Below are positions 43,831 to 56,880 of a stretch of DNA of 64,000 nt, one piece after another. The notes beneath the pieces were generated by a model, which did not search any database, was not told the origin of the DNA, and saw nothing but the letters and a program-made list of their open reading frames with translations. The DNA comes from Odobenus rosmarus divergens (lineage: Eukaryota; Chordata; Mammalia; Carnivora; Odobenidae). The stretch covers positions 138,763 to 202,762 of the forward strand of contig NW_004451900.1 in the NCBI RefSeq assembly GCF_000321225.1, in the 5' to 3' direction. Positions within the stretch are counted from its first letter, which is position 1. The number at the start of each line of letters is the position of its first letter. The position numbers and the translations under genes are program-made.

Positions 43831-46800
43831 ATATGATGCTTCTTCAGGGGAATGTTCCAGATGTCAGCCTGACTCGAATCACCCCACAGGAACCTCTCCA
43901 GCCCCACCTCCCCTGCTCGGGCAGCACCGAGCATGCATTAGCCCATCTCGCCCGGCCTCGCGCGTGAGTCTGGTCCAATGACAGCTTTAACACCTTGGTT
44001 CCCTCACTAATGAATGAGCTGTGTTGCTTTCAGCATGTTCATATTTACTATTTCCCGTGTGAGTCTTGTTTTACCCTTTCTGAGACGTCACAGGTGGATG
44101 TGGTTCATTTCACTGCTATGTCATATCCAAGTGTGTAAAAACACCGCAACGCAAAATAAACCACAGTGAAATCCAACTGGGAAAGCCACAAGCCACTGGA
44201 GTGGGCACAACGAAGGGAGAGGCATTCGAGAATACAAACCCACTGCAACATTTATGCAAAATGCAGAAAAGGCAAACAACACCCATTAAGCAGCTTAAGG
44301 CCACCAGCACCTGGTAATGTTCTGCCTCTTGGTCCATGGATGGCCCATGGGTTGTACCCTTATGTTTCTGCACAAGTGTGGAACTCTGCTAAGAATGTGG
44401 CTAAGAAATAGACTAAATGTTTGTCATCAGGCGCTTCATCTCAGGAAACTACAGAAGTAGCCAAATGCACATTTCTGTTTGCGTGCACCATGGCAAGACA
44501 GTTTGTTGGGGACGTAACTGGTGTTTTCTGTCCACTAGTGTGTCCCTCAGCCCTTAGCATTCCAGGAAGATCACCAGACCCTTGGTGTCCCTGTGTCCTG
44601 GGGGCATTTCCTGTGGGCACTCTCTTCCAAATGTTTCATTGCTTGGGAGGATGAAAGACAAGACAGATGGTGGGGGTACCCCACAACAGAGTGGAGGTTG
44701 CCAGGCCCCGAAAGGTGGGGCTCAGCCCCTCCCAAAGCACCAGGGAGGACCTCAGAGGGGCTGCCGCTGACCCCGGAGGTGCACCCGACCCCTGGGACAG
44801 ACTGCTGTCCATTCAGGGACGTGCAGGTCTGGCAACAGAGGTGACGGCCCAGGACGGCAGTGGTGGCTGGAAGACGCTCTGCCTGCTGGGACCCAGTTAC
44901 AGCTCCGGAGTCACTGAGCCTCCACGACATCAGCTTCTTGCACAGGAAGACTGAGCTGGAATGTCTTGCCACCCAGACAACAGAACCAGAACCTCAGAAC
45001 CAGATTTCATTCCCTAAGAAGAAAATAAAGTGATGGGAGGACATTGCTTGCTCACAAAAATTCAGAGAATGATATTCTGGGCAGAGCCACTTGGGTTTGT
45101 CGGTGTGTTCATTCTGGAGCTAGTGCATAAGGCCACACCGTTTCCCCTGGCTTGACAAACTTATGGAGAAAAATTTGGAAGAATTAGCTATGTTAACAGC
45201 AAGTGTCTGAAGATCTGCGGGACCGCAGGTGCAGAGCAAAGTTGCTGATGAGGAAGACTTCTTGTGACAGAATCTCCATGCCGTCGGCTGCCTTCTGACC
45301 CAGGTCTCTAGCGGTGAGGAGCTGGAGGTCCCGTGGCCCCATGGCCTCCTGCAGCATTCAGTCTGGCCATGCATGTCCTGCTTCCCATTAGGCTCCCAAG
45401 GACACATTCCTAAGGAGGAAGCTGGTTCCTGGGATCTTCCCAGGAATCGCCCCAGACTTTGGCTTCCTGCAGCTGCTCCAGGCCCACGGCATTGCCTGAA
45501 CGGCACCAAAGCTCCATCACGGGAAGCCTGAAAATGCAGCCTCGCTGGGAGCTTAAGAGCCTGTCCAAAGGCTGGGGGGCCAAGTTTGCTAATTGCATTT
45601 TATTTTATTTTGTCTTGTTTTGGTCCCTTCACGGGAAAAACCTACAGTCATGCTGTCCACTGACTGTGTCCCCTTCCATAGTTAGCTTGCTCCTTCTTCA
45701 GTGTGCCTGCCGCCTGCCACCTCCCTTCTACTACTCCACCCTGAGTCACACCTGCTTCTCCTTCTGTCCAGAAGCCTGACCTGGTCACTTGCTCCTGAGG
45801 TCATTTTGAGGTCATCGTCTGGCACCCTGTCCCCTCCCACCACCTCCCCACCTAGGAAATCAGGGATGTTAAAAATGTGAGTAGGTGAACTTCAGGTTAG
45901 GATTGATCAAGCAAGCCCTGGACTGTGCCCACCCACCTGTGGTCTGATGGGGCATTTCTGCACTTTAGGGTCTAACAAGAATGCTTTAAACCACTAGCCC
46001 TTCCCCGTAATGCTGCTGGTTCCTGGGCAAATATTCATGGTACCCTCAGGTGCACTTGCTTCCTGGGCCCAGGTAGGTACTTTCACCTCCACGTGACTGT
46101 AACTCAGATGCACAGTTCATTTCTTTCCTTAGTGTCGACACTGTGCACACACCTCGTGTGGCAGGTGTCTTTACTAATCTTAAATGACCTGAAGAGTCAG
46201 GACACGCAGAAGGCAGACAAGGGGGGCTTCAAACACACATGAACACCCCCAGGCTCCCCTCATCAGTCCTGCTCTGCCAGCCACCACTCCCTGTCACCAC
46301 TGAGCTGCCCCGTACGCGCATCATTCTCCTTGTGGAACCAGATGCCGGCCGCTTCCTTAGCTCCACTCCACATTCTGCCACCAGTTCACCTTGGTTTCTC
46401 CAGAACCTTCTGTAGCAGCTGGGAGCATCCCTCACTGTAGAAGTACGAGGGTCAGACACAGGCGTGCACTGGATCATTGGCACCACTGAGGACACCAGCC
46501 CCAGCAGTGAGGGGCCAGCATGCGGGGAGTCTCGGGGGGCTCAGCAACGTGGTTCCTGAGAAGACGTGCGAGTTCAGATTCTACCATTAGGTGCCCGGTG
46601 CCGGTGGCAGACACTCTCAGCAGATGAAGGGAAACTGCCACGTGCAGGGGTCAAGGAGGGTCCCCCGTGGGCTGGACTTCAGAACCCCACATGCGCCCAG
46701 CAACACAGCCAGCACCGCACAGCCAGTCCCTCCATGGGCAGGAAATGCACACCCCACCCGGGGCTCACGGACCCCTGCTCCCAGAAGATCCGTCACCCAG

Positions 46801-47010
46801 ACACCACTGTCTGATGAGGAAACCCACAGTTCAGGGAGAGAATCAGGCAAAATGATGCCAATATCTCAATATCATACAGTGCACCAACGTGGATCCACTG
46901 CAAAAAAACGAGTGAATACAGCTGTTTGAGGCACTTGATATCTCACTGAAGTACACGTACTTATCAGCAGATACTTGTAAAAAATAGCATAAAATGCCAA
47001 GTGGCATTAT
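43831..47010. other. No gene seen; unique sequence
   Basis: Mixed composition. A perfect DR5 motif lies at 45798. At about 46806-46870 'tgatgaggaaaccc' is reminiscent of a MIR/LINE-2 remnant but is too short to call. No supported exon. Confidence 0.4.
45798..45814 (+). promoter_or_regulatory. Perfect DR5 nuclear-receptor motif (retinoic-acid-response-element type)
   Basis: AGGTCA at 45798-45803, spacer TTTTG, then AGGTCA at 45809-45814. Two identical half-sites with five spacer bases form the canonical RAR/RXR element. Function is not shown by sequence. Confidence 0.35.
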
Positions 47011-47136
47011 GAGGTAGACAGATGATAGATAATCAATTATTGACTGATTAAAGATTGATGATACATAGTAGATAGATGATAGAATATAGGTTATTGAGAG
47101 AGTATAGGTAGATTAGAGATGATTGATGATATCATG
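47011..47136 (+). repeat. Degenerate GATA/GATT simple repeat
   Basis: Imperfect GATA, GATT and TAGATAGAT words over about 125 bp. It is a decayed tetranucleotide microsatellite. Confidence 0.8.
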
Positions 47137-47159
47137 TAAGTTCTGAGATGGGAAAGATA

Positions 47160-47810
47160 AAAGTTTATTCCTGTCTTTTAACTTGTTGGGTTCATTTTTC
47201 TCATGTTTTTGTAGAATCAGGTTACTGATTGTTCAGCCTTGACTCTTCTGTTTCTGACACATGAACATAAGGCTCGGCACTGATTAGTTGCAAATTTTGC
47301 TAATTTTTTCCTCATTAACATTCACTTCAGAGCATTTCCTAAATTTCTGCTGGGATTTTTCTTTGAGCGGAGGGCTGGTTAGAACTCACCATTTGCAGAT
47401 TTTCCAGTGTCTTTGTTTACTGATTCATGCTGAATTCCACTGAGTTCAGACAATTTATAAATGTTTCCAGCCTTTTGAAAATCAATGCAGTTAAGACTTT
47501 ATGAGCCATCCTAGGGGTAGTCTAGAGAAATATTCAGTGGGTAATAAAAGAGGATGTGCATTTATCCCTGTCGGGTGTGGGGCCTCGGACGTAATCAGCA
47601 AGTCACGTTCTGATTGTGTTCCCTCTAAGTTTTGTCTGCTCTGTGCGCTGTTGAGGAGAGTGTTTTAACATCCACCACTATTAACATGGGCTTTCCCACG
47701 TCTCGAGCTCTCTCAAGTGGGCTTTACACATTTCGGCAGCCGGCGTCTTTCAAGGAATCGTCATTGCATCCGCGTTATCGCTTGGGTGCAGACCCGCTGT
47801 CTGCGCCGTG
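47160..47810 (-). mobile_element. Ancient LINE-1 ORF2 fragment, minus strand
   Basis: The antisense text of the ORF2 N-terminal half is recognisable, for example 'gttttaacatccaccactat' and, further along, 'tctttcaaggaatcgtcatt'. The right end runs into a CpG-dense block, so its border is uncertain. Confidence 0.6.
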
Positions 47811-48180
47811 CGTTTCAGACCCGGGATCGGCGGCCATGCACCTCCTCCATGGCCGCCGAACCCCGGCTCTCGACCCTCGCCGGTGTTTCTGGCTGCACGC
47901 CGCTCTCCTCGGCTGAGACAGGAGGGCTCCCTTCCCTGCGGGAATGAGATTTGGAGAAGCCCCTCCCTGGGAGAGTGGGTGTTCCTGGTGGAGGTCACTC
48001 CGTGCGCTCCACACCGAGGCCACGAGGAGATCCCACGCAGCACTCCGCCCCGCGAGCCGGCGGGCGCCAGGAACGCAAAACCCCGGGGGTCTGTGCCCTC
48101 CTGCTGCCCCACGCGCACCTCTGGAAACCCGTCAGAGCGGGAGGCCTTTCCGCCAGTGAATGGCCCGGCAGCACCTGTCC
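47761..48180. promoter_or_regulatory. CpG-dense block with a 12-bp hairpin
   Basis: I count about 39 CpGs in 420 bp, although 47941-48000 has none. Its left edge overlaps LINE-1-derived sequence. A perfect 12-bp inverted repeat, TCGGCGGCCATG (47827-47838) and CATGGCCGCCGA (47848-47859), with a 9-nt loop lies inside. It could be a small CpG island or simply GC-rich DNA; no promoter signal is decisive. Confidence 0.3.
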
Positions 48181-51100
48181 TGGGCTTGCCCCGTTTGCAC
48201 CTGTCCCTCCCGATGGCCAGGTGGAGTTTTGTTCAGGGGCCTCAGTTCTCCGAGGGCCGCAGGAAAAAAACACATATTATTGGCTTGTGCATATTTTTCT
48301 TGTTGTCAGGACAGGAATGACAACTTCCAAGCTCTTCCATGTCATGCCTGAAACCAGAACTGCTTCATGTACTTCAAAGCTTCGTTGGGACCTATAATCT
48401 GGCAAAAGAGGCATGGGTCATTTCATAAGTTATTGCAACGTTCCCACTGGGGGCTTTGTCCTCTTTCTTTGGGAAATACTGCTCTTTAATACAATATTAA
48501 AAATACTGTATCACTGCTCTGAGACCACAGAGAGGGGGACTTAACTACGGGATCATCAACACCGTCGTCCAAATAATGAGCGTCTCAACCTCTCCGTCCC
48601 AGTTGCTCACAGGGAGGAAACTGAGTCAGGAGTGTTTGTGCCACTTTCCTGAGGCAGCAGACCCAGCGTCCATGTCCCTGGGGCCCCGGAGACGCTGAGG
48701 ACAAGGGGGGACGTCACGGGCAGGGGGGGTTCCCACCGAGCACCTGCGGACAGGAGGTTTCTCCACAACGTGCTCTCTCACTGCAGGCGATCATCTTCCT
48801 AAACGTACATGGACTTGAGAAACATGCTCAGTCGTGGCACGAAAACATCAGAGCTGGGTCCAGTCCCCATACCTCCCCAAATCACACATTATAAAAAAAA
48901 AAAAAAAAAAAGGCAAAGTTTAAATATATAACCTCCAGTTTCCAGCAAGTAACTGGTTTGATATGACCTATCCGGAGACGAATGGAGTTCATGTACCTCC
49001 TTATTTCAAATCCAGAGAAAACTTTCTAATTTACAATGAGTCTAGTGAGATAAAAAGTGACCTTAAGAATTACTTCTGCAGAATCACCAAACTCTGTCCA
49101 TCTGCTTTTTAATTTAAATTGCTGTATTTTTCCCCAGTGTATTTCTTTTTCATATCGAAGACAGATTCTCTTGGTCTCCACTGTGTGTTTTCAGACTTAG
49201 GGAAATACTGCTTCCCAACACCTGCTGGAGAAATGATCTGACGCCCTGTGTCCGCACGGTCTGGGCTGTGTGGCTCCTCAAAGCCGCTGGGGCCAAAGAC
49301 CACAGACACTGCTTGGATGTCACACCCGCTCCCACCGACCGCCGGCATCAGCCTCCCAGAGCTGACTTTGGAGGAAGACAGCGGTGGGCCCGGGGGATTG
49401 TGCTCCAGGCTGCACATCTCATCTCTGCCAACATCCTTCCCAGCGGGGAGCCTTGTCCCGTAAGCCTCCAGGGGATGCAGGCGAGTGCTCACTCCCAGGG
49501 CGTGGGGGTCCCGTCTGGCATCCAGGGAGGCTGGGAATGGCGCTCCAGGTCCCAGAGCTGGTCGATACTCACCTGTCTTTACCAGCCCCTCCCACACCCC
49601 TGTGCAAGGAAACCATAAGTCTCATCTGTGATCAAGGGAGACATGCTTCCTTCCCTGGCCAGAGCTCCTGCAAAACCCCTGCACACGCATTGCAAATGGC
49701 GACTTGTCGAGGCTGTTTCTACCGTCCACCCGAGGCCATAACTGCATGGAACAGATGCTCAATAAATATTTGATGAGGGAGTAAATTCATTCACCCAAAG
49801 AATGTTATTTCCATTGATTTGGCAAAATTAGAACATTTTCCTCTAATTGCCTTCTTCACAACAGCATAGAATTATAAAGACAGTACCTATGTGGTTAACC
49901 TTCTGTTGGGACGAGGGAAATGAGGAAGGAAAGCAAACGTGTCTGTTAGTGACCCTGAAACACCCATTAGGATGGCCAGCCTCATCTTGTAGAATCGGTG
50001 CTAATTAACACATAGGCAGGTGGTCGGAGTGAAAATTGGGTAACTCATTATAAACCCGTTAATAAAGAAACAGGTGCATAATTTTCCGACTTCTCCCGGG
50101 TGGCTGGGTCCTGTCTGGACCACAGGCCTTGCCCGACTGAGCTAACTCATCCGAGGATTAGGCTTTCCCCAGCTCCCACGGCTCCACCTGAGGAATCGCG
50201 GTGGTCACGGGGAATTCCTCCACAAGACCCCCTGTCCCAGCAGTGTTGAGAAGGGGCAGGCATGCCCTGCATTTGGGCGCGGGGGAGGCTGTCTGGGATG
50301 CCCAGCCCTGCCGGGTCTGTCTCCCTGCCGCACCGGCTGCTACCATGTGCACACAGACGCAGGCACGTCCCCGCGTGTCCCTGGAGGGACAGACCTCCAG
50401 GCCTCTCGGGAGTGCATGCTGCCAGAGCAAAGCGGGCGGGGAGGAAGATGAAACAGGCGATCAGGAGACAAGGCGGGTGGCGTGGCGGGTGCCGCACAGG
50501 CCCAGGAACGGGGACCTTGCTTTCCGCCATCTGTGAACAAGAAGAAACAAGTGGTCTCTTCTCTTTCTACCCAAACGTACAAAGTGATTCCCCAAATCAG
50601 AAGACCTGGGAGACACTAACGGAAGCACCTGGTACCAGGTGGCCGAGTCAGGATGTAGGTTCTGGATTTGTTCCGCTGTCTCCGCGCGTCCCTGGAGATC
50701 CATGCTGGTTTTTCTCTCTGTACTGTCACCGTCTCGAGGGTGTTCTGTGGAGATTGGCTTTCAAGCCCGTATTTGGTAAATGCCATGTTTTCAACAAGGG
50801 ATTTCTCAGCTTTTAACATAGTAATACGCATTAGACTCTCCAACAATTGGGCCACTCACCCTGTTTTACTCTGAAATATCTTGAGAAATCCAGAGGAAAC
50901 AGGGAATTGCTGATTTCAGAGATAAAGGAACACACAGAACAGCAAATCCATTATGAGATCCTAGTTTTCTTTATTTTCCAGCGAATTAATTATGAAAATG
51001 TTTACCCTGAAAGGATCTTGTAGGACCTTTGATTCATTGTCCTAATTAGATTTTGTTTCCATCAAATGTCATTTACAGCCGAATCCTGTCACGGCCCCCT

Positions 51101-54100
51101 TGCAGTGGATGCATCAGCGTCATCTTACCCTGTGGAGACCAGTTATTTCTTAGCAGAACTTGTGCAAAATCCAAATCCCGGCGTCCACTAAAGTAAAACC
51201 TTCTAAGATAAAATTTCGGGAAAGGTGTGTTCACAGAAGATAACCAGAGCAGCGTTAATTACACGTCCAGCGGCTGAGCATCTGGGCTCGGGGTTGCCCA
51301 GACAAGCGGCGATCGCTGTTGTGTTCGACGGTAATTGAATCCCTACAGGTTCTTCGCGATTATAACATTAACGAGTGTGTGGCAGCATATTTTATGCTTT
51401 AGTGATTTTCCCAATTCATTACCAGGAAACTAGGTTTACCTGAACTTGCTTTATAAACTTTCCCTGGTTCTTTCTTAAGTTTTATTTGTCTGCTGGAAAC
51501 AGGCTTAAAAAAATAGGATTGTCATGTTACACGCAGACCTGAGGTGCCCGGCCTGGCACAGTGCTGAGCGTGGCTCAGAAGGACCGGCCGCCCCCCTCTC
51601 TCTAACTTTCCAGGGCGTGATCCCTCCTACCTGAGGCTGTTCCGTTTTACTGATTAACTGTATTTACGTGAGACAGGTGTGTCTGCACCCAAATCTTATT
51701 TTATTCATCAGTTTCTCTGCCCGGAGGTCTGTCCCGCCAGGCCTCTCTGGGCAGACCCTTGCACTTGGTCTCCCCCCTGTTCTTGAAAGACCTCACCGCC
51801 AGCCTACGCCTTTGACCCCAAACGGAGGCAGTACCAGGAAACCCACCACAGCCTACCGGTTCCTCTTCCGAGTGTCCTGAGACCGCCACAGGTCAAGCCT
51901 CAGCACCCCGTCTGGCGGCAGCTCAGAGCCTCTGTTCTGTCCCACCTGCAAAGCTGTAAACCCCACACCACGTGATGTCACCTCTGCACAAACTCCTGGG
52001 CCGTCCCACGGACCTAGAGTAAGCCGGCCCTGGTGGCGCCCCCGCCAGCCCCCACGCTCCCCACGCGGCTTCTCAGTCCTTCCAAGGACGTGGGCACATG
52101 CCACACCCTCACCCAGAGCTCCTTGTTTCCAGGCTTGTCTCACAGCCTCATGCCAGGGGCCGTCTGCTCGGACGCCTCTCCAAGTCCCTCGGAAATGCTC
52201 TATCCTCTGCTGAACACACGCATGGACACGCTCTACCTCGAGGTCACGTCCTTGTCTGCACCATGCTCTGAACATCAGAGCGATGTTGTGTATGCCCGGC
52301 TGAGGGGACGCTTGTGAGTGGGCAGTCCACAGGCCAAAGGAGCTCTCTCCACCCTCGGTGCCATGTACCCCAAACTAGGCCCCTCAGCCTCCTGGAGTCA
52401 GGCCAGCTCTGCGTGTGTGGCTAGCACGGCCGCGCTAGTCCCGTTTGTAACACAGTCCACCCTCCAGCAAACTCCCAGGCCTGCTGGTGCCGGGAGTGCA
52501 GCCTCGAGAGTCTTTCTGCAAATTCAAAGTTCTGCCTTCACTTTCGGGGATGGAAGGACGTCCTGCCCTCCTCGGCCTCCTCGAATCCTTCCTGACCGCC
52601 GTCTGTCCTCGGGCCACGGCTCTGGCTCCGTCCTCCCTGCCCCATCCTCCCTGTCCTTCACGAGTTCCTGCACCTGAGTTTGGGGCTGGTTTGGGGAGCC
52701 CCACCTCCCACGCACAGTTAAAGCCACCGGTAAAGCTCAGGTGCCTGATCGGATGGTGTGCTCTGGGCTCTCCGGGGAGGAAGCCATCGGTGTGCACAGA
52801 TGGCGAGGATGAAGGAACGAAATTATTTACCCGAGCTTGCCCGCTGAAATCGTCCTGCCAACGCTGAGCAGTGTGAATCATATCCAACAGCACCCAGTGG
52901 ACCTATAAATGCGATCGACACTAGATTTAGGCCAAAAGTTCTGTATCTCCTTCAAAAATATTGTATGGCTTCTTCCTAAAAATCACGAAGCGGTTGAGGC
53001 GAAGCCTGTGCTAAAGTCCGTCCCCGCACATGCCACCTCACTGCCTGAATGGATGTCCCCCTCCGGTGCAGGAGGGGCTTCCTGCCCGTGGGCCTCGGTG
53101 GACGAGGCCTGGCACCCATGGCCTGAGCACCAGCCCTGCAGCTTCGGTCATGGCTGTAAGTCACTCATTGTGGAGGAAACAGCCATGGGCCGGCCTGGGG
53201 TGCTCGCAGCCTCATGCTGCACATCGCCCCCCCAGCGGGCTGGTGTTGCGGGACCCGGAACCCCTATTTTGGCCTGAGCTGTAAATGCAGAGCTCCAGCG
53301 CCCATGTCGCCGTTTGTGCAATGGCAGCGGGACATGCGTTTCTGTGCGTAACATGAACACCTGTACATGTCAGACCTTCTTGTGCCCATCTCCGCAGCCA
53401 GCTTTCATGCCTTCTGTTTCCCATAGATCAGAGTTCAGTCAAATCTCTGCAGCTCAGAAAGAGCATCGACTGTGTTTCACGTGCGTCAAGTTTTACTTTG
53501 TGTAAAGGTTGAACCCTTGGATAGTGCGCTGAATTTTAAGAACCAGATTTTTAAATGACATTAAATTCCAAGTTATTTAGGTTCTGATAGGCCATCTGAT
53601 GACTACAGTTTAAAAGAGCTGGTTTAAGAAGCCACACATATATCCTAAAAGCCTTTGTCAAAATCTGTTCAGCACTAACGAGCGGGCCCGAGGACACACG
53701 ACCGGTCTGGACACGTTTCCCCTTGTTTCATTTGGTAACGAGAAACAAGCTTATTTTGTATTAGCTGTAATTAGGCAAGAAAACACTTGACACTTGGAAT
53801 ATCAAAACTGAAGACGCGCTTTGGCCCCCGCGCTCACAGCGGGACAGCGGTTGGGTCAGCAATGCGAGGCTCAGGCAGAATCTCTGCACTTGGAGACTCA
53901 GGTGAGTCCGTAGCTCTCTTAGACTTCATCGTGCAAACCGTTAATGAGATAATTATGTGCAGAAAGCGAGTACTGTGAATGCGTCCAGAAATGTCTGGCC
54001 GTCGCACTATTTGTGTGTTGTACTTAGTTGGAATCGCCTCTAGAATCTCCTTTTTGTTTTTTCTGAGTAAGATCACCAGTTATCTCTTTGATTTTCTGTG

Positions 54101-54870
54101 ACAAGGGGCAGAGTGACTTCTGCTCTAAGCTGCACGGTGACTGGAAGCATCCGTTGCGGGACGTGAAGCTGACTGAAGCCGTCTCCCGATACGTGGATTT
54201 CTACTTTTGGATCCCTAAAAAGAGAGCCCTAAGGGGAAAGATATTGAAGAGCAATGTGTACAAATAGGATCTAAGAACTTAGATAAATAATCATTTTTTT
54301 GAGGACAAATCAAACGATGCATTTCAAAGAAATAACATGACCCAGAGAAAAGACTTTCGGGGAAGGACCACAGGCTCTCGACACTCCGTCAGCCGCCAGA
54401 GACACCAGCAGCAGGTGTGGCTGTGTTTCATAAAACCTTGATTCGGGGAGGAGATGTCCTACTGTGTTTAATAAGCATTTATACAATCAAGAAATATAAA
54501 AAATCGTTTAAATGCGATTTTAATTTCAAAACCTAAATTGGCGAGCAACAGTTTCTGACAAGCGTTGAGCCTGAGAAGTAGTGAACTGCATGCTTGTGAC
54601 GCTCAACTGTGTAACGCTGGGTGTGACGCAGTCGTAATTTCAAATATTTGCATAAACTTGCAGGAAAACTCTGAGCTCATTTCTGAGATGTGGTTGAACC
54701 GAGTGATGATGTTGAACAAAATCCGCTCCAGAAAGCTGAGCAATCCACCTCTGTGTGCACGTCAGGGACTCAGAAAATAAAATCGTTTGCACCTCATTCC
54801 TGTGGGGACATCTATCTTATCAGTCAGCTTCTGCATGAGCTTGCCGAGGGGGAGCAGATATTTAGATTAG
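48181..54870. other. No gene seen; repeat-poor region with TAATTA motifs
   Basis: A 19-base A run lies at 48893-48911 with no identifiable retrocopy upstream. From about 49790 the sequence is repeat-poor, AT-leaning and keeps CpGs. TAATTA occurs at 50002, 50987, 51043, 51256, 53768 and 53950. GC-rich patches at 50150-50520, 51540-52900 and 53030-53400 have short, domain-free frames. Confidence 0.4.
49735..49790 (+). mobile_element. Possible LINE-2/MIR 3' end
   Basis: 'cagatgctcaataaatattt' followed by 'gatgagggagtaaattcatt' resembles the mammal-wide terminus 'ggtgctcaataaatgtttgt' plus 'tgaatgaatg'. It is short, so tentative. Confidence 0.4.
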
Positions 54871-54886
54871 AAATACACCTGATCTC

Positions 54887-55064
54887 AGGGTGCCGGATGG
54901 TCAGTCGGTGAAGCGTCTGCCTTCGGCTCAGGTCATGATCCCGGCGTCCTGGAATCATCGGGCTTCCTGCTCCATGGGGAGCCTGCAGCTCCCTCTGCCC
55001 ATCCCCCCAGCTCTCTCTCTCTATCTCTCTCTCTCTCTCATAAAAAAAAATAAAAGAAAGAAAG
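54887..55064 (+). mobile_element. Can-SINE, diverged copy with imperfect target duplication
   Basis: The head is damaged ('agggtgccggatggtcagtc'), but 'gaagcgtctgccttcggctc' and 'aggtcatgatcccg' are plain. A (CT)n block and A-rich tail follow. The flanks AAATACACCTGATCTC (54871-54886) and AAATAGACCTGACCTC (55065-55080) match at 14 of 16 positions. Confidence 0.93.
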
Positions 55065-55080
55065 AAATAGACCTGACCTC

Positions 55081-56880
55081 TGCGTGAGCATGTCCACGCT
55101 GATGGGCACACGGGAAGAGCGGCTTTCTGAAGGTCACCCTGGAAGGCAGGGGCGGATTTGCATTTTCATCCCATGTACACACCTTCTGGACATTATTTTA
55201 TTCTGAGTGAAATGTGGTGAAACTTAGGAAGAAAGAGACGCTGGTAAAAATCATCTGGCAACATCTTTAATTTCACACTAACAGAATTAGTGAAAGGGCG
55301 AATTTGCCTGTTTTCCTTTTTTGTCTGAGTCCTTACACAGAGCAGAAACTGAAGGTGTTATGTTCAGCTGTGTGTGACTGAGCTTTGGGGATACGGGATC
55401 GATGCCTCCTTTCTCTCTCTGATGTTTCCTGTTACTAACGCCCCTTCTCGGCTGAAAGGAAAACATAACGCCGCCTGTTAGGTGCCCAGTGCCCAGGCCT
55501 AAGGGAACCGGGGATTGTAAGCAACACAGAGCAGGCAAATCACATTCAGCACATAGAAAGTTGCTTGATCTCCTTTTCGGTAAATTTACTTAATTTTGGA
55601 TTTGGTAGAAAAACGATAAATACACAGTGGTCTCCATTAAGTCCCCTGTCTCAGAGTAATGAGAGTCCCCACTGGTTTGTCATCGGCTCTCCCAGCATTG
55701 GGAGCAACATCATGACTTGGGAAGAGGTCGTCCTCCTGGGAGGCGGGAGGCTGGAAGGCGCCATGCCCAGGCTCAGGGTGCGGCCACCACACAGGAGGCC
55801 CGCCTGCCTCCCTCCCGGCCCCGCTGTGGTTCCCAGTGCCATTCATCTCTGCGCCGAGTCCGCCCCGCCTGCCCTGACCGCCGGGCCTTGCCCGTTCCCT
55901 CCCACCGCTGGGTCAGAGGGAAGACACGCCCGGAGAGCAAGGGAAACAGCCTGCCTCACTCCCCAGCTGGTGCAGAAATTCACAGGTACGAGTTTTCTGT
56001 GAGGTTATGAGTCTCGGCACGTACGAAACTCATTTGAATTAATTAGGACCATTTGAGAAAGCGATTTAATGCAATCTCTTTGAACTGTGAAGTACATTTT
56101 TTAATTCACTGAACTTCATATTTCAACACGGCATTGTTGGCAATGCCCCAGTCTCCAGAGTCTCTGTCAGGAGGTAGCGGATTCCGGGGGCAGCCCCACA
56201 AGCCCCCAGGGTGTCTGGGGGAGGCAGTCTAGCACTTCCCACACGGTGACTCGATGTGGTCGGCATGAGTGTGACACTTCCACGCAGTGTCCCTGTGCAT
56301 TGGCCTGTGGTCCTCCTGCCCTCCTGCGGGGACACTGCGGTGTCTGGGCCTGGCTGGGGCCCGTGTGGATGCTGAGCCACCTGCGGCATGTTCCAGAGAA
56401 TGTGTCCTCAGCGAGGAGGCTGGCCCGAGGACGGGCCACACCCACAGCTTCCCAGGGTGGGGACCACAGGGGTCTCCCCGCATCCAGAACCGCGGCCGGC
56501 ACATCTGGGAGTCTCTTCCTCCTGCAGGTCTGCCTGGCGGTGCGAGTTTCATGGCCCACACGGGCCTCCAAGAACTCTCTGTGGCTTGTTGTCCTTCGTG
56601 GTCCCTGGCGTGGCCGGCCTTCACTTTGTTTACCGGACTTTTGTGTTCTGTGTCTTTTATGTCGTTTATTCATTTTCTCCTATCGGGTTCTTTCCGTATT
56701 GAGATATACGACCCATCGTGGTGACGTTTGCTGCAAATGCGTCTGCTTCGGGGCCATTCTCACTCTGCTGCTCCATCCCCCCGGTAAGACCAGTGTTGCC
56801 GGCGAATGTCCATTTACTGTCACAAGGTGCCCACCCGTCCCCGGCCCTCTCAGCACCGACTGGAGGGGGTACAGCTGTGG
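55081..56880. other. No gene seen; unique sequence leading into a CpG-dense block
   Basis: AT-leaning to 55660, GC-rich at 55690-55970, AT-leaning at 56010-56120 (another TAATTA at 56040), then GC-rich. A 231-codon plus frame (56246-56941) is Cys/Leu/Pro-rich with no recognised domain. Confidence 0.4.

Noticed and set aside
48420..48911. Possible processed pseudogene ending in the 19-A run
   Set aside because: No recognisable coding text, AATAAA in position, or target duplication upstream of the A run.
53660..53684. RE1/NRSF-like sequence starting TTCAGCAC
   Set aside because: The left half fits but the right half departs at several positions; too weak to call.
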